A stretch of DNA of 56,345 bases from positions 1 through 56,345 of the forward strand of contig CAIWAN010000085.1 of assembly GCA_903910705.1 (NCBI GenBank), in the 5' to 3' direction. Positions 19,601-26,335 of the stretch are shown here, one piece after another. The position numbers and the translations under genes are program-made. Positions within the stretch are counted from its first letter, which is position 1, and each line of letters opens with the position of its first letter. The notes beneath the pieces were generated by a model. The model worked only from the letters and a program-made list of their open reading frames with translations. It was not told the origin of the DNA and did no database searches. This DNA comes from an uncultured Candidatus Marinamargulisbacteria bacterium (GTDB lineage Bacteria; Margulisbacteria; Riflemargulisbacteria; GWF2-35-9).

Positions 19601-19730
19601 TGAAAAGGGGCTAAATACCGCGGGTCGTAAACTTCATTGGCCATGGATCATTATTGTGGTCGCATTACTTTCCTCGATGACGTTCTATTTGTATGGAAAA
19701 AATGATGAGCAAGACGAGGAAGCCGCTTAA
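13677..19730 (+). CDS. Giant multi-domain GH8 glycoside hydrolase with repeated carbohydrate-binding-like modules and a C-terminal anchor
   Basis: The N-terminal ~30 residues are a signal segment ending LHSC, which may be an imperfect lipobox (Cys27). Residues ~45-620 resemble glycoside hydrolase family 8 (endo-beta-1,4-glucanase, chitosanase, xylanase or lichenase types). The candidate catalytic acid is Glu115 in AAVSESASYAMLRAIW and the acidic motif is ASDADQDIALALIYADALWG (Asp227-231). After that come three copies of a ~350-450-aa unit. Each has an FEDG-like start, a WW motif, a PYLGG/PYFG segment, a DIQDAKG-like strand and GPGWYKW. These alternate with four Ig-like units carrying ETSxxSGxYxGxFxVG. 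The C-terminus has one membrane helix (WPWIIIVVALLSSMTFYLYG) and an acidic tail. TTG is the start; an ABC permease lies 9 bases upstream. It probably cleaves a surface polysaccharide for import by the adjacent transporter (inference). Confidence 0.85.
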   Translation: MIKIRRILIAATTAMVVILILLSLHSCSTFSETKKQIEQSRKETISILRSSWNHFKNRQGFQGDWWSEKFKHPKMIMDDGRPNAFMDSGDQDLDGVADINWSDPKQPFELAAVSESASYAMLRAIWMKDKKTFDKIWRWTKDNLQHSQIQWVYYFKDIKSLENGWKKVDDLGIERDHLFAWRWTPTIAERDRKGVREDGIMYYRWQQPTKGHNPNEPWRDGWDAASDADQDIALALIYADALWGSKPKDIHFDYASNAKQILKDIWKKETYIKNNYRYLAGGPGMQSIEPGYLSPFSYRVFDDFDPDHSWLDLVDSSYRVFNDASIAKLSNITYKTGQVQSENPFKHQRWPRANLMPDWVAINKQGKVVDGVERQEPEFGTDAFRALWRIAVDYEWNKDPRAETYLKPKSPYGPFDFLHFRMNDRRGDWKLTKSYNESKRLASVYEHNGAYNLYETNYEPSIKVKNRIEDANNSRANAAQYGVYLSFFWSSYLADPNQKSASMVQKLVRPLITPELNGFSQRAYVVPPDKLKTESPQNIARQTPLDKRNPRAEIGLPYNETDGWLCEDSAGTYWTLFDHSEWNSQMDYFSNTWAWFGLAQFAGVIKNFYTTKNLKPIVKGLDVYLDRDCDFKALDSISSEAFYILAWGKDRNPKHRDYFYMKIDSTQKGATPIYVKMVETSQSSGKFKGTVFVGLDSSDVDDRIAGSVGKYVGIQVVHQPNYKKRYRIGQIMLNKIIEDFEDGSPFDSNPMAWWTDALKPNSGKPNFTVGKDKGIYIWRDEKWHIRFLGIKPDDVFSGMILTDGLVQSAQSVGVHTADQFQPLKKSINFTYVENKTMSGIDFTIQGKYVIFDIKYNGNYQPDAFMIGSHGDSAFGAPLILKNQGETGTYKLSINKQKAVNSRYSLQIDKTYIGKPYPYLGGVLINQDHMDWTKYDEMSFDLYLEKDVGPIRCDIQDAKGTVAILNEYNPWSELKGPGWYKWRSNTPLGLAVNANLVQPFSIRDRGWWKGWSFDESRNVDRTKEIDLSNIRNVMFCVHGGAEDSSKILIDNLTLDRINYNYGVHPPWSIKKINLYGDDNYLNRLDPRLPIRQEMVYVEIAGIDRSPSTIDKFRLKLETSDQFPGCRPIVIDVVETSERSGIYRGYFKVGIQSDPAHNVVGAAEGQSITIKPLMTTVTSKTLKVGSFKISTVIDRFDDLSAGQYPGSWWVDTLDPASGRPIYPAGFKLGYFIWKEDGVWRIRFSSDQKQHRFSGVLKSDGDISLTNQLKQKGDEISQVSPTEIKFNTVETSAEDGFDFKTSAKYVEFDILIDGMKYPYLVYVGANDWNKAYSLPFTIMNVGKTKSYELNVVDKLSVSPPNSMQIKKNYFSKLFPYVGKWGLSGELMRWNEQDEFSMWVYLREDVGNIRVDIEDVNRQSAAIHEYDPWDPKRGAGWYKWTSAHPSGIALAERKIDFKNLKDRQFWTAYNTHLERNEDVSRRIKLDKILNIEVCVGSGEKRDALINVDDLCLLRPNRHIGGTSPKRVEKVVLFSDPPYKKKITKEIRDQDVYVELVGIDGDRNAQDNVFLEVKTNDKSAIINKITVPLKETGVSTGIYRGVFHIGLDSDEQDDIIAAPWHSQIILSSVTDIPFERTFDVGLINLVHLVDDFKDGKIDDKFPVSWWVAGDTPEARSYKLSTTKVGTQYAMRVNKRVNCDLYPYFGAWGLRGEVANWREMEDFMMTVYLDKDPGEIRVDIQDDKGHMAVLSGYNPWDAAKGAGWYTYNSSTGIGRDYKNGLLDLTQIRKRSFWMGWDPTVQQYGDVTKTFDFSHVQNVQFLVDAEGQTNKSFVVGRVYVTNWNYHLGKSAPRSISRLALYYDPNYSIEIPKKGSIFFKENFAQIIGIDKDPTRVDVFPAAIAISNGRGHYQVKTQFKETDINSGVYRAGFDLNAFFNPSDGTTPTAGNTVQVIVTAKDHSGTYIINSLQPFELKRLKQLQHEKGLNTAGRKLHWPWIIIVVALLSSMTFYLYGKNDEQDEEAA
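15880..19190 (+). repeat. Three-fold internal repeat region inside the GH8 protein
   Basis: Three homologous coding blocks begin near 15,883, 17,241 and 18,602. They start IEDFEDGSPF, IDRFDDLSAG and VDDFKDGKID. All contain a conserved W-W motif near the start, and later EYNPW/EYDPW/GYNPW followed by GxGWYxW/Y. Copies 1 and 2 carry an additional IWxxxxWxIRF segment that copy 3 lacks. Sequence similarity is clear at protein level but diverged in DNA, so the duplication is old. The pattern fits jelly-roll carbohydrate-binding modules, but I cannot assign a CBM family. Confidence 0.8.
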
Positions 19731-19736
19731 TCCTTA

Positions 19737-20516
19737 ATGGAAATCCTTCAAAATGATTCGATACAAGTAGGGGTATGCCCCGAAAAAGGGGGGCGGATAT
19801 TTTCTCTGTCCTTTTGTGGTGGGGATGACCGATTCTACCATGCTGCCCACGTTGAGACCTCAACCGGTTGGAATAACTGGGGGGGGGATGTTTTGTGGGT
19901 TGCACCCCAATCAACCTGGGGATGGCCACCGCCTCAAGAATGGGAAACGGTTCTTTGGGATATGTTGCCCGATGATGAGGGCGTATTGCTTTTATCAGGA
20001 CTTTTTCGTGGGACTCAACTGCAACGACATATCGATTTCGAAGGGACAAATACTGTTCGGGTAGTGAATACGCTGCGTGCGATCAGTGAACCCTGTGATT
20101 GGGGGCTTTGGAATGTGACACAGCTCCCTGTAGAAGGAGTAACCGTATCGACAGCGTGTGATAGCGCCATTCATGTTTTTGAATATCCACCCGATATTGA
20201 TCTAGCGACCTTAAGACAAGCTGGTTGCCTGTCAGGTGAGAGTTCGATTGTTTTATCCTCGATCATCGACGCCCCTGATTATAAAGTGGGCTGGTATGAT
20301 CCTGTTGGGCAGACGACGATCCACTATCCAGATGGGGTAAAGCTCATCAAACAGTTCGAATTGCAACCCAAAGCGGCTAATTATCCTCATGGGGGAAATG
20401 TGGAGTTCTATCGCTGCAAACAGTATCAAGAGGCTGAGATTGGTTGGTCTCGGGTCAAACTAAAGCCCGGTGAGTCGGTCTCTGTGACACAACGTTTTAC
20501 CTTGGTCAAAGAATGA
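19737..20516 (+). CDS. DUF4380-like protein (aldose-epimerase-type fold)
   Basis: The 259-aa protein matches the DUF4380 pattern. It has PEKGGRIFSLSFCGGD near the start, then NNWGGDVLWVAPQSTWGWPP at residues ~45-65, a signature for this family. A late GESVSVTQRFTLV closes the beta-sandwich. DUF4380 proteins resemble galactose mutarotase and are thought to bind sugars; no reaction is established. No signal peptide is seen, so it is probably cytoplasmic, acting on the imported product of the upstream hydrolase and transporter (inference). It starts 6 bases after the GH8 stop and overlaps the next gene by 4 bases (ATGA). Confidence 0.8.
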   Translation: MEILQNDSIQVGVCPEKGGRIFSLSFCGGDDRFYHAAHVETSTGWNNWGGDVLWVAPQSTWGWPPPQEWETVLWDMLPDDEGVLLLSGLFRGTQLQRHIDFEGTNTVRVVNTLRAISEPCDWGLWNVTQLPVEGVTVSTACDSAIHVFEYPPDIDLATLRQAGCLSGESSIVLSSIIDAPDYKVGWYDPVGQTTIHYPDGVKLIKQFELQPKAANYPHGGNVEFYRCKQYQEAEIGWSRVKLKPGESVSVTQRFTLVKE

Positions 20517-21331
20517 GCTTTGGTTTTATTCCCTTAGCCAGTAGCAGTAAGGGCAATGTGACCTTGATCGAAACGCCCCAAACACGGGTCGTGGTTGATA
20601 TGGGAATCTCCTTTAAACGTTTTCGAAAAGAATTAGATGCTCACCATATCAGTTTAGCAACGATCGACCGGCTCTATATTACCCATGCCCATGCTGACCA
20701 TATGTCAGGGCTAGAACAGTTTATGCGTCAAACCAACATCCCTGTGTTTACTCGTCGCAAGACCCTTGAAGTCCTACGACGAAAATTTTCTGCATGGTCG
20801 TTTGATCTGGATCGAGTCGAATTGATTGCTGACCCTGTTCACCAACTCAACGACTTGGTGATCCGCTATTTTAGATTGCCCCATGAAGGGTGGAGCGACA
20901 AAACAGATGATGATACCGGCGACCATATTGGGTTTGTGTTTGAGTGGAAGGGGCAGAAACTTTCATTTATGACAGATTGTGGTCATCTTACCGAGGGAGT
21001 TAAACAGCTCATTAAAGCCAGTGATGCCTATCTCATCGAGAGTAACTATGATGAAGATCTGCAAATGGCATCGAGTCGGGCGTGGATGCTTAAAAAACGA
21101 ATTATGGGGGCTCACGGGCATCTGAGTAACAAACAAACCGCACAGTATTTGGCGGAATTGATCGACCCGACGCTTACAAAACGAGTTTTTCTTGCCCATT
21201 TGAGCGCAGAGTGTAATACGCATGAACTCGCCAAACAAACGGTTTTACAGGCCTTAACGGGGCATTATAAAGATACGGCGATGCCGATTGAAATTCACAC
21301 CCTGTTGGGGCAGCGCTACCCAGTGGTATAA
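20513..21331 (+). CDS. YycJ/WalJ-like metallo-beta-lactamase-fold hydrolase
   Basis: This 272-aa protein begins FIPLASSSKGNVTLIET, the hallmark N-terminus of the YycJ group (LASGSxGN). It carries the metal motif ITHAHADHMSGLEQF, with further ligands in DCGHL and GAHGHLS. YycJ-like proteins are predicted two-metal DNA exonucleases or hydrolases linked to DNA processing. The gene overlaps the DUF4380 stop by 4 bases and precedes dnaB by 8 bases, which fits a DNA-replication association better than a sugar role. Confidence 0.88.
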   Translation: MSFGFIPLASSSKGNVTLIETPQTRVVVDMGISFKRFRKELDAHHISLATIDRLYITHAHADHMSGLEQFMRQTNIPVFTRRKTLEVLRRKFSAWSFDLDRVELIADPVHQLNDLVIRYFRLPHEGWSDKTDDDTGDHIGFVFEWKGQKLSFMTDCGHLTEGVKQLIKASDAYLIESNYDEDLQMASSRAWMLKKRIMGAHGHLSNKQTAQYLAELIDPTLTKRVFLAHLSAECNTHELAKQTVLQALTGHYKDTAMPIEIHTLLGQRYPVV

Positions 21332-21339
21332 TACGCATT

Positions 21340-22680
21340 ATGGCAGAACTCGATCGAAAGATACCCCCACAAAATATTGAAGCTGAGCAGTCTGTCCTAG
21401 GCGCCATTCTCATCGATGCCGATGCGATGCATCGGGTGGTGTCCATGCTTCATCCCGAGTATTTTTATAAAGATGCCCATCGCCTTGTATTTGTGACTAT
21501 GCTTGAGTTAGCAGAGCGCGGTGAGCCGATCGATCTGGTCACCTTGACCGAAAAATTGCGAACAAAATCAGAGATCGAACGAGTAGGGGGCGCCTCCTAT
21601 TTAGCCGACCTTGCCGATTCCGTTAGCACCTCAGCGAATATCGAGTACTATGCCAAAATTGTTGAAGAGAAAGCGTTACTGCGTAAACTTATTTCGGCGG
21701 GGTCCGAGATCGTCGAAAGTGCATTCAGCGAGACTCAAGAAACGGAGCAGATCCTCGATCAAGCCGAACGTAAACTGTTTGAGATCACTGGAAGTCGTCA
21801 TCAAAAAGGGTTCACTCATATCAAAAATATTCTCGAAGATGTAATGGCTGACATCGAACGGATGTCGGATACAGAAAGTGGATTGTTGGGTATCTCGTCA
21901 GGCTATGTCGATTTAGATCGTTTTACCTCAGGGTTCCAGCCGTCAGACCTCATTATTGTTGCGGCCCGACCGAGCATGGGAAAAACAGCCTTATGCTTGA
22001 ACTTTGCGGCCGACATCGCTATTCGTCAAAAAAAGACAGTCGCCATATTTAGTTTAGAAATGTCCAAGGAGTCCTTGGTTCAACGTCTGCTTTGTGCCGA
22101 TTCGGAGGTCAATTCGAACCGGATCCGAACGGGCAACTTAAAAGATCAAGACCTCAAACGGATCACTCGCTCGCTCGGTCGGCTTGATGAGGCCAATATC
22201 TATATCGATGACACTCCCTCCATTTCGGCTATGGAGCTTCGGGCTAAAGCCAGACGAATTAAAATGGACAAAGGGCTCGATATTATCATCATCGATTATT
22301 TGCAGCTAATGACCGGATCGCGTTCGAAAGACGGGAACCGAAACCAAGAGATCTCCGAGATCAGTCGTTTATTGAAGTCCATTTCTCGTGAATTGAATGT
22401 TCCGCTTATCGCGTTGTCACAACTGAGTCGTGCCGTCGAACAACGCACGGAGAAGAAGCCCAAACTGAGTGACCTTCGGGAATCGGGTGAAATCGAGCAA
22501 ACCGCCGATTTGGTCATTTTCGTTCATCGAGAAGATTACTATGAAATGCAGAATGTCCCCACCAGTTTAACCGAACTCATTATCGCCAAACATCGAAATG
22601 GGCCTACAGGTATGGCCGAAGTGCTTTTCCTTAAGGAGTTTACGAAGTTTGTTCCCAAAGAGAACAAGCTCGATGCTTAG
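21340..22680 (+). CDS. dnaB: Replicative DNA helicase
   Basis: DnaB is the hexameric fork helicase that works with DnaG primase. The N-terminal domain starts with the typical PPQNIEAEQSVLGAILID. The C-terminal RecA-like domain has Walker A in AARPSMGKTALCLNFA (~residue 205-220), Walker B in IIIIDYLQLMTG, and SQLSRAVEQR near the DnaB signature. No intein is present, and 446 aa is standard length. It sits inside the carbohydrate operon with an 8-base gap after the YycJ-like gene, and its last codons overlap the LptD-like start by 8 bases. Confidence 0.97.
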   Translation: MAELDRKIPPQNIEAEQSVLGAILIDADAMHRVVSMLHPEYFYKDAHRLVFVTMLELAERGEPIDLVTLTEKLRTKSEIERVGGASYLADLADSVSTSANIEYYAKIVEEKALLRKLISAGSEIVESAFSETQETEQILDQAERKLFEITGSRHQKGFTHIKNILEDVMADIERMSDTESGLLGISSGYVDLDRFTSGFQPSDLIIVAARPSMGKTALCLNFAADIAIRQKKTVAIFSLEMSKESLVQRLLCADSEVNSNRIRTGNLKDQDLKRITRSLGRLDEANIYIDDTPSISAMELRAKARRIKMDKGLDIIIIDYLQLMTGSRSKDGNRNQEISEISRLLKSISRELNVPLIALSQLSRAVEQRTEKKPKLSDLRESGEIEQTADLVIFVHREDYYEMQNVPTSLTELIIAKHRNGPTGMAEVLFLKEFTKFVPKENKLDA

Positions 22681-24142
22681 AGCGCTTATCCTTCTCTTGG
22701 TTTTGTCGCTCTCATGGGCAGCCTATGATGTGACGTCAAATGCGTTTGATCTCGATATCTCCACCAATATCTTAGTTCTTTCGGGGGATGTCTTAATGGG
22801 GACGACTGGTTATGTATTTTCGGCGCCGATCTCTCGGATCGATATCGACAATCAGTGCATCTTTATCTCTGAATCCTTTAAGATAAAAAATAAGGTTCAA
22901 ACCATCAAAGGGACCTGCCTTGAAATTGACAATAAGGCATCCGTGTTAACCGCCAATGAGCTGAATATGAGTTTTCAAAAATACAAAGTGAGTGGACGTA
23001 ATGTCCGTGCAGGCAGCAGCTCGATCAGAATGAATAAGGTATTCATTACTTCTTGTAAAGGAACCCCCCCCGTCATTTTATTAGACAGTGATGAAGTCGT
23101 GCTCTATCCTCAATGGGGTTTTTTGGTCGCCTTTAATTCGATCTTAAACGTGAAGGGCATCCCCATCTTTTATTTCCCTGCTTATTTTATGGGGGATAGA
23201 CGTCAGGATCTTTTCGCGCAGAACCACTTGATCCCCGAGTTCGGGTCAAGCCCCCGAGAGGGTGGTTTTGTTAAAGAAGATGTTCCTTATTATATTAATG
23301 AATCAAATCATGGGGCTGTTCGTATTGCCTATATAGAGGCGCTTGGAATGCAAATCGGGGCGACTCACTATATGATGTTCCAAGATGGGCAGTCTCACGC
23401 ATCAGTTGCGGCCTATTACTCGCCAAAAAGATGGCAGGGGCATGTCAGCTATCGAACGGCTCTTTTTAATGACTTCCAACGCGAGCAGGATGCCTTAGGA
23501 TATTTGTTCAATTCGGGGATCGTATCCATTCGTCAGAGCAATGCTTATTTGACGGTTGGTTGGCACGAGAGTGAGCTGATCAATAATCAATATGTTACGC
23601 AAAAGCCTCGAATCGCGCTAGAAACCGTTCTGGGTATCACCGATCAAGATAATATTAACGTAAGTGTCGAACAATCCAATGTTTGCGAGAATCAGTTAAC
23701 GGACAATCAGAAAACAGCATGGACAGCCTCTTGGCAAAGCGCTTATCCCACCGGATGGGGCGTTCTCAGTCAACAGTTGAGTTGGGTCTCAAATGTTTAC
23801 GGTTCCACATTCCACCATCAGCGACTGGCTCAAAACTGGGCACTTACCCTTCCGTTCGAGGGCTGGTCTGTGGCAACGGACTATGAACATCTGTACGCCT
23901 ATTCGGGGGAATCTCCGTTCCTTTTCGACCAATATCAGGTTGATCCCTATGATAAGATCGGACTCGCTCTCAAGATTGAATTGGGGCTGTTTGATCTCGA
24001 AACGAAATGGCGACGTCGAGTTGGGCAGGACTATGACTATTCGCGTCGGTTCCAATTATCGTTGCCTTATGAAAAATGTCTTGAGTTTTCTGTGTTTTGG
24101 GAAGATGTGGATAAGGTCATGGGCGTTGAGGTTCGACTATGA
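22673..24142 (+). CDS. LptD/OstA-like outer-membrane assembly protein
   Basis: The protein (489 aa from this start) has a signal peptide (LRALILLLVLSLSWA). An OstA/LptA-type beta-jellyroll follows (~residues 25-110, ISTNILVLSGDVLMG, VSGRNVRAGSSSI). Then comes the LptD-like linker FITSCKGTPP and VKGIPIFYFPAYFMGD. The rest is rich in alternating aromatic and polar residues, as in an outer-membrane beta-barrel. LptD inserts lipopolysaccharide into the outer membrane. This version is shorter than proteobacterial LptD (~780 aa), so the barrel is small or diverged. The ORF track starts at 22598, but the ATG at 22673 gives the signal peptide and overlaps dnaB by 8 bases. It strongly suggests a diderm host. 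It could also be a lineage-specific paralogue and not the true LptD. Confidence 0.8.
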   Translation: MLRALILLLVLSLSWAAYDVTSNAFDLDISTNILVLSGDVLMGTTGYVFSAPISRIDIDNQCIFISESFKIKNKVQTIKGTCLEIDNKASVLTANELNMSFQKYKVSGRNVRAGSSSIRMNKVFITSCKGTPPVILLDSDEVVLYPQWGFLVAFNSILNVKGIPIFYFPAYFMGDRRQDLFAQNHLIPEFGSSPREGGFVKEDVPYYINESNHGAVRIAYIEALGMQIGATHYMMFQDGQSHASVAAYYSPKRWQGHVSYRTALFNDFQREQDALGYLFNSGIVSIRQSNAYLTVGWHESELINNQYVTQKPRIALETVLGITDQDNINVSVEQSNVCENQLTDNQKTAWTASWQSAYPTGWGVLSQQLSWVSNVYGSTFHHQRLAQNWALTLPFEGWSVATDYEHLYAYSGESPFLFDQYQVDPYDKIGLALKIELGLFDLETKWRRRVGQDYDYSRRFQLSLPYEKCLEFSVFWEDVDKVMGVEVRL

Positions 24143-25107
24143 GTGCTAAAACGCATTTACGTTTGGTTCAAGCCGACCAACTTATTCGGTCGGGGGCTTT
24201 CCCCAACTGTCAGGACTTGATGCGCCACTTAAATGCGTCGGAACGAACGGTCCTTCGTGATATTGATGCCCTAAAGGAAACCTATCAGGCTCCGATAAAA
24301 TATTCCAAACACAAAAATGGGTATTATTACACCGATCCCCATTATTCCCTTGATAATGTGCCGTTGACGGAAGGTGAGTGGGTCGCTTTGTTGATGGTTC
24401 GTCCTCTATTAGAAGCCTATCGTCACACGCCCTTTTATTCTGATCTAGAGAGTGTATTCCTTAAGCTAAGGCAAGTGTTACCCGATTTTGTAGAGTTAAA
24501 GGGCAAAGACCCCATGTCCGTATCGATCGATATGTATGAATCGCTTCATGTTAATCAGCGTGAGGTCAGGGTGTTTAGCCATTTGGCGGGTATTTTGTCT
24601 GGCATGAAAAAGGCCAAGATCGATTATAAAGAAAGTACCGATAAAGTGAGCGTATTAACCGGTAGCCCTCATAAGCTAACATTTATGAATGGCGTTTGGT
24701 ATCTCGTTTTTACGATGGACGAGAGTCCCATTCCCCGTTTTCTTCAAATTCGACGGATTCACAAGGTTCGTCAACTCAAAGAGACAGCGGTTCCGATGGT
24801 TGACGCCCCCAATGCCCCCGCTGCTTCTTTGTGGGTGTCTCCGTTACCCCAAACACCTGACGGCATTAAAGTCCGTGCCCGTTTTATTCCCAAGATAGCA
24901 CAGCAGGTTGCCGAGCGATTAGAGGGAAGCACGATCAATATGGAATTCGGCCCCAAGAACGAGTTGCTCGTTGAGTGGCTGACGCAGGATCCCGATAGTC
25001 TCTATCATTGGCTACTTTCCTTTGGCCCACAGGTCGAAGTCCTTGAACCGCTTGCTTTTCGCTCACGGATGAGAAAAGACCTCGTGGCCATGGTCACCGT
25101 TTATTAA
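24139..25107 (+). CDS. WYL-domain transcriptional regulator
   Basis: The N-terminus (~residues 1-60) is a DeoR-like helix-turn-helix (CQDLMRHLNASERTVLRDID). Residues ~150-225 form a WYL-type ligand-sensing domain (LTFMNGVWYLVFTMDE, IPRFLQIRRIHKVRQL), and a WCX-like C-terminal extension follows (~240-322). WYL proteins bind nucleic acid or nucleotide ligands and control DNA-damage, defence or metabolic genes. The start overlaps the LptD-like stop by 4 bases (ATGA). A strong terminator follows, so it is the last gene of the long operon. It may regulate that operon, but no operator repeat was found. Confidence 0.9.
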   Translation: MSAKTHLRLVQADQLIRSGAFPNCQDLMRHLNASERTVLRDIDALKETYQAPIKYSKHKNGYYYTDPHYSLDNVPLTEGEWVALLMVRPLLEAYRHTPFYSDLESVFLKLRQVLPDFVELKGKDPMSVSIDMYESLHVNQREVRVFSHLAGILSGMKKAKIDYKESTDKVSVLTGSPHKLTFMNGVWYLVFTMDESPIPRFLQIRRIHKVRQLKETAVPMVDAPNAPAASLWVSPLPQTPDGIKVRARFIPKIAQQVAERLEGSTINMEFGPKNELLVEWLTQDPDSLYHWLLSFGPQVEVLEPLAFRSRMRKDLVAMVTVY

Positions 25108-25121
25108 TTCGAAACGAGTAT

Positions 25122-25153
25122 AAAAAAAGCGAGGGATTAACCTCGCTTTTTTA
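25122..25153. terminator. Bidirectional intrinsic terminator
   Basis: AAAAAAGCGAGG-GATTAA-CCTCGCTTTTTT is a perfect 12-bp inverted repeat with T-runs in both orientations. It lies between the convergent WYL regulator (+) and rpsT (-), so it should stop transcripts from both sides. Confidence 0.95.
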
Positions 25154-25180
25154 AAATCATAATGGGGAAAGGAACTAAGC

Positions 25181-25522
25181 TTATTTCTTAGGGGTTGTCT
25201 TTTTAACCGCTGTCGCTTTTTTCGCAACGACTTTCTTTTCTTTGACAGGAGCAACAACCGCAACAGCGGCTTTGTTGATCTTTTTAGCTAAACGGCTTTT
25301 GAGACGCGCCGCTTTGTTTGCATGAATGACGCCTTTTTGCTCGACCGTGTCGATAGCCTTGTAAGCAACGGAAAGTGCTGCAGGAGCAAGCGTTGCATCT
25401 TCGGTTAGGGTGACATGGACTTTCTTGATAAGGGTCTTCATTTTGGACTTTTGACCCACATTACGATCATGGGCTGTTTGGGACTTTTTGATTCTTTTAA
25501 TGGCGGATTTAATATTTGCCAC
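25181..25522 (-). CDS. rpsT: 30S ribosomal protein S20 with a basic C-terminal tail
   Basis: S20 is a primary 16S rRNA-binding protein. The start MANIKSAIKRIKKS and the helical core through HANKAARLKSRLAKKI are typical. The family is normally about 85-90 aa; here about 25 extra residues (VAPVKEKKVVAKKATAVKKT) form a lysine- and alanine-rich tail, probably disordered and RNA-binding. The start is GTG with AGAGGTG upstream. A promoter is visible between this gene and phoU, so it can be transcribed independently of pst. Confidence 0.95.
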   Translation of the reverse strand: MANIKSAIKRIKKSQTAHDRNVGQKSKMKTLIKKVHVTLTEDATLAPAALSVAYKAIDTVEQKGVIHANKAARLKSRLAKKINKAAVAVVAPVKEKKVVAKKATAVKKTTPKK

Positions 25523-25561
25523 GGACTACACCTCTTTCATCATATTCAGAAAACAAGCGGT

Positions 25562-25590
25562 ATCATAGCAGAAACCGCGCCGCTCAGCAA
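25562..25590 (-). promoter_or_regulatory. Sigma-70-type promoter for rpsT
   Basis: On the minus strand TTGCTG (25585-25590) and TATGAT (25562-25567) are 17 bases apart. The -35 box directly abuts the phoU stop codon. Transcription would start roughly 30 bases before the rpsT GTG. Confidence 0.65.
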
Positions 25591-26322
25591 TCACAAAACT
25601 GAGCCTTCTCCATCCTCATCGACCGTATCTTCGATCGAATAATTATCATAATGAGGGTGTTTTAGTTTTCGAATATCGCCGGTAACGAGATAATTGACGC
25701 GTTCGCCGATATTTTCGACATGGTCCCCGATGCGCTCCAAGAAGCGTGTGATGAATAGCAGATAGATGCCCGAGCTTATGGTGCCCTCATTGGGGTCTGT
25801 TTTCATGTCCTCAATGTAGCGTTGAAAGAGGTTGCGTTGTAGGTCGTTGATCTGTTCGTCGATGGCGAGCGTTGACTTAACAAGGCGAATATTGCGTTCT
25901 TTTAAAGCCACCATAATTTGATCGATCATTTGTCGTAGCAGCAGCGTCATTTCGGTAAGCGGGACAAAATGCGTGAACTGTTTTAGGGTGATGACCTTTC
26001 GGGTCTTTCGGATGATCTTTCGAATATGGTCGCCAATCCGTTCTAAGTCCATGCTCATTTTAAGGATGCAGATAATGGTGCGCAGATCAACGGCCATGGG
26101 TTGTTGAAGCGCGAGCTGCTCCATACTCAATTTTTCGATTGAATACTCAAGATGGTCTAGCTTGGCTTCTTCTCGAAGCAGCTTATCCATGATATCGGCG
26201 GATAGTTCGTGGGTTCGATAGACCGCAATCAGTTGGGTCATGAGATCATAAATAATCGTCCCCATTTCTTGAACCATGGCTTCCGCTTCATCTAACTTGG
26301 CGTGAAAATTATCGCGTGTCAT
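25591..26322 (-). CDS. phoU: Phosphate-uptake regulator PhoU
   Basis: PhoU is a cytoplasmic three-helix-bundle protein that damps phosphate import and signalling through PstB and PhoR. Two PhoU repeats are visible, each with an ERIGDH-type metal motif (MSMDLERIGDHIRKI and TRFLERIGDHVENIGE). The ORF track begins at 26442. The ATG at 26322 (MTRDNFHAKLDEAEAM) matches the family start and has AAAGGAG about 8 bases upstream. It follows pstB by 13 bases and is the last pst gene. An acidic C-terminal tail is present. Confidence 0.95.
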   Translation of the reverse strand: MTRDNFHAKLDEAEAMVQEMGTIIYDLMTQLIAVYRTHELSADIMDKLLREEAKLDHLEYSIEKLSMEQLALQQPMAVDLRTIICILKMSMDLERIGDHIRKIIRKTRKVITLKQFTHFVPLTEMTLLLRQMIDQIMVALKERNIRLVKSTLAIDEQINDLQRNLFQRYIEDMKTDPNEGTISSGIYLLFITRFLERIGDHVENIGERVNYLVTGDIRKLKHPHYDNYSIEDTVDEDGEGSVL

Positions 26323-26335
26323 TGTGTGCTCCTTT

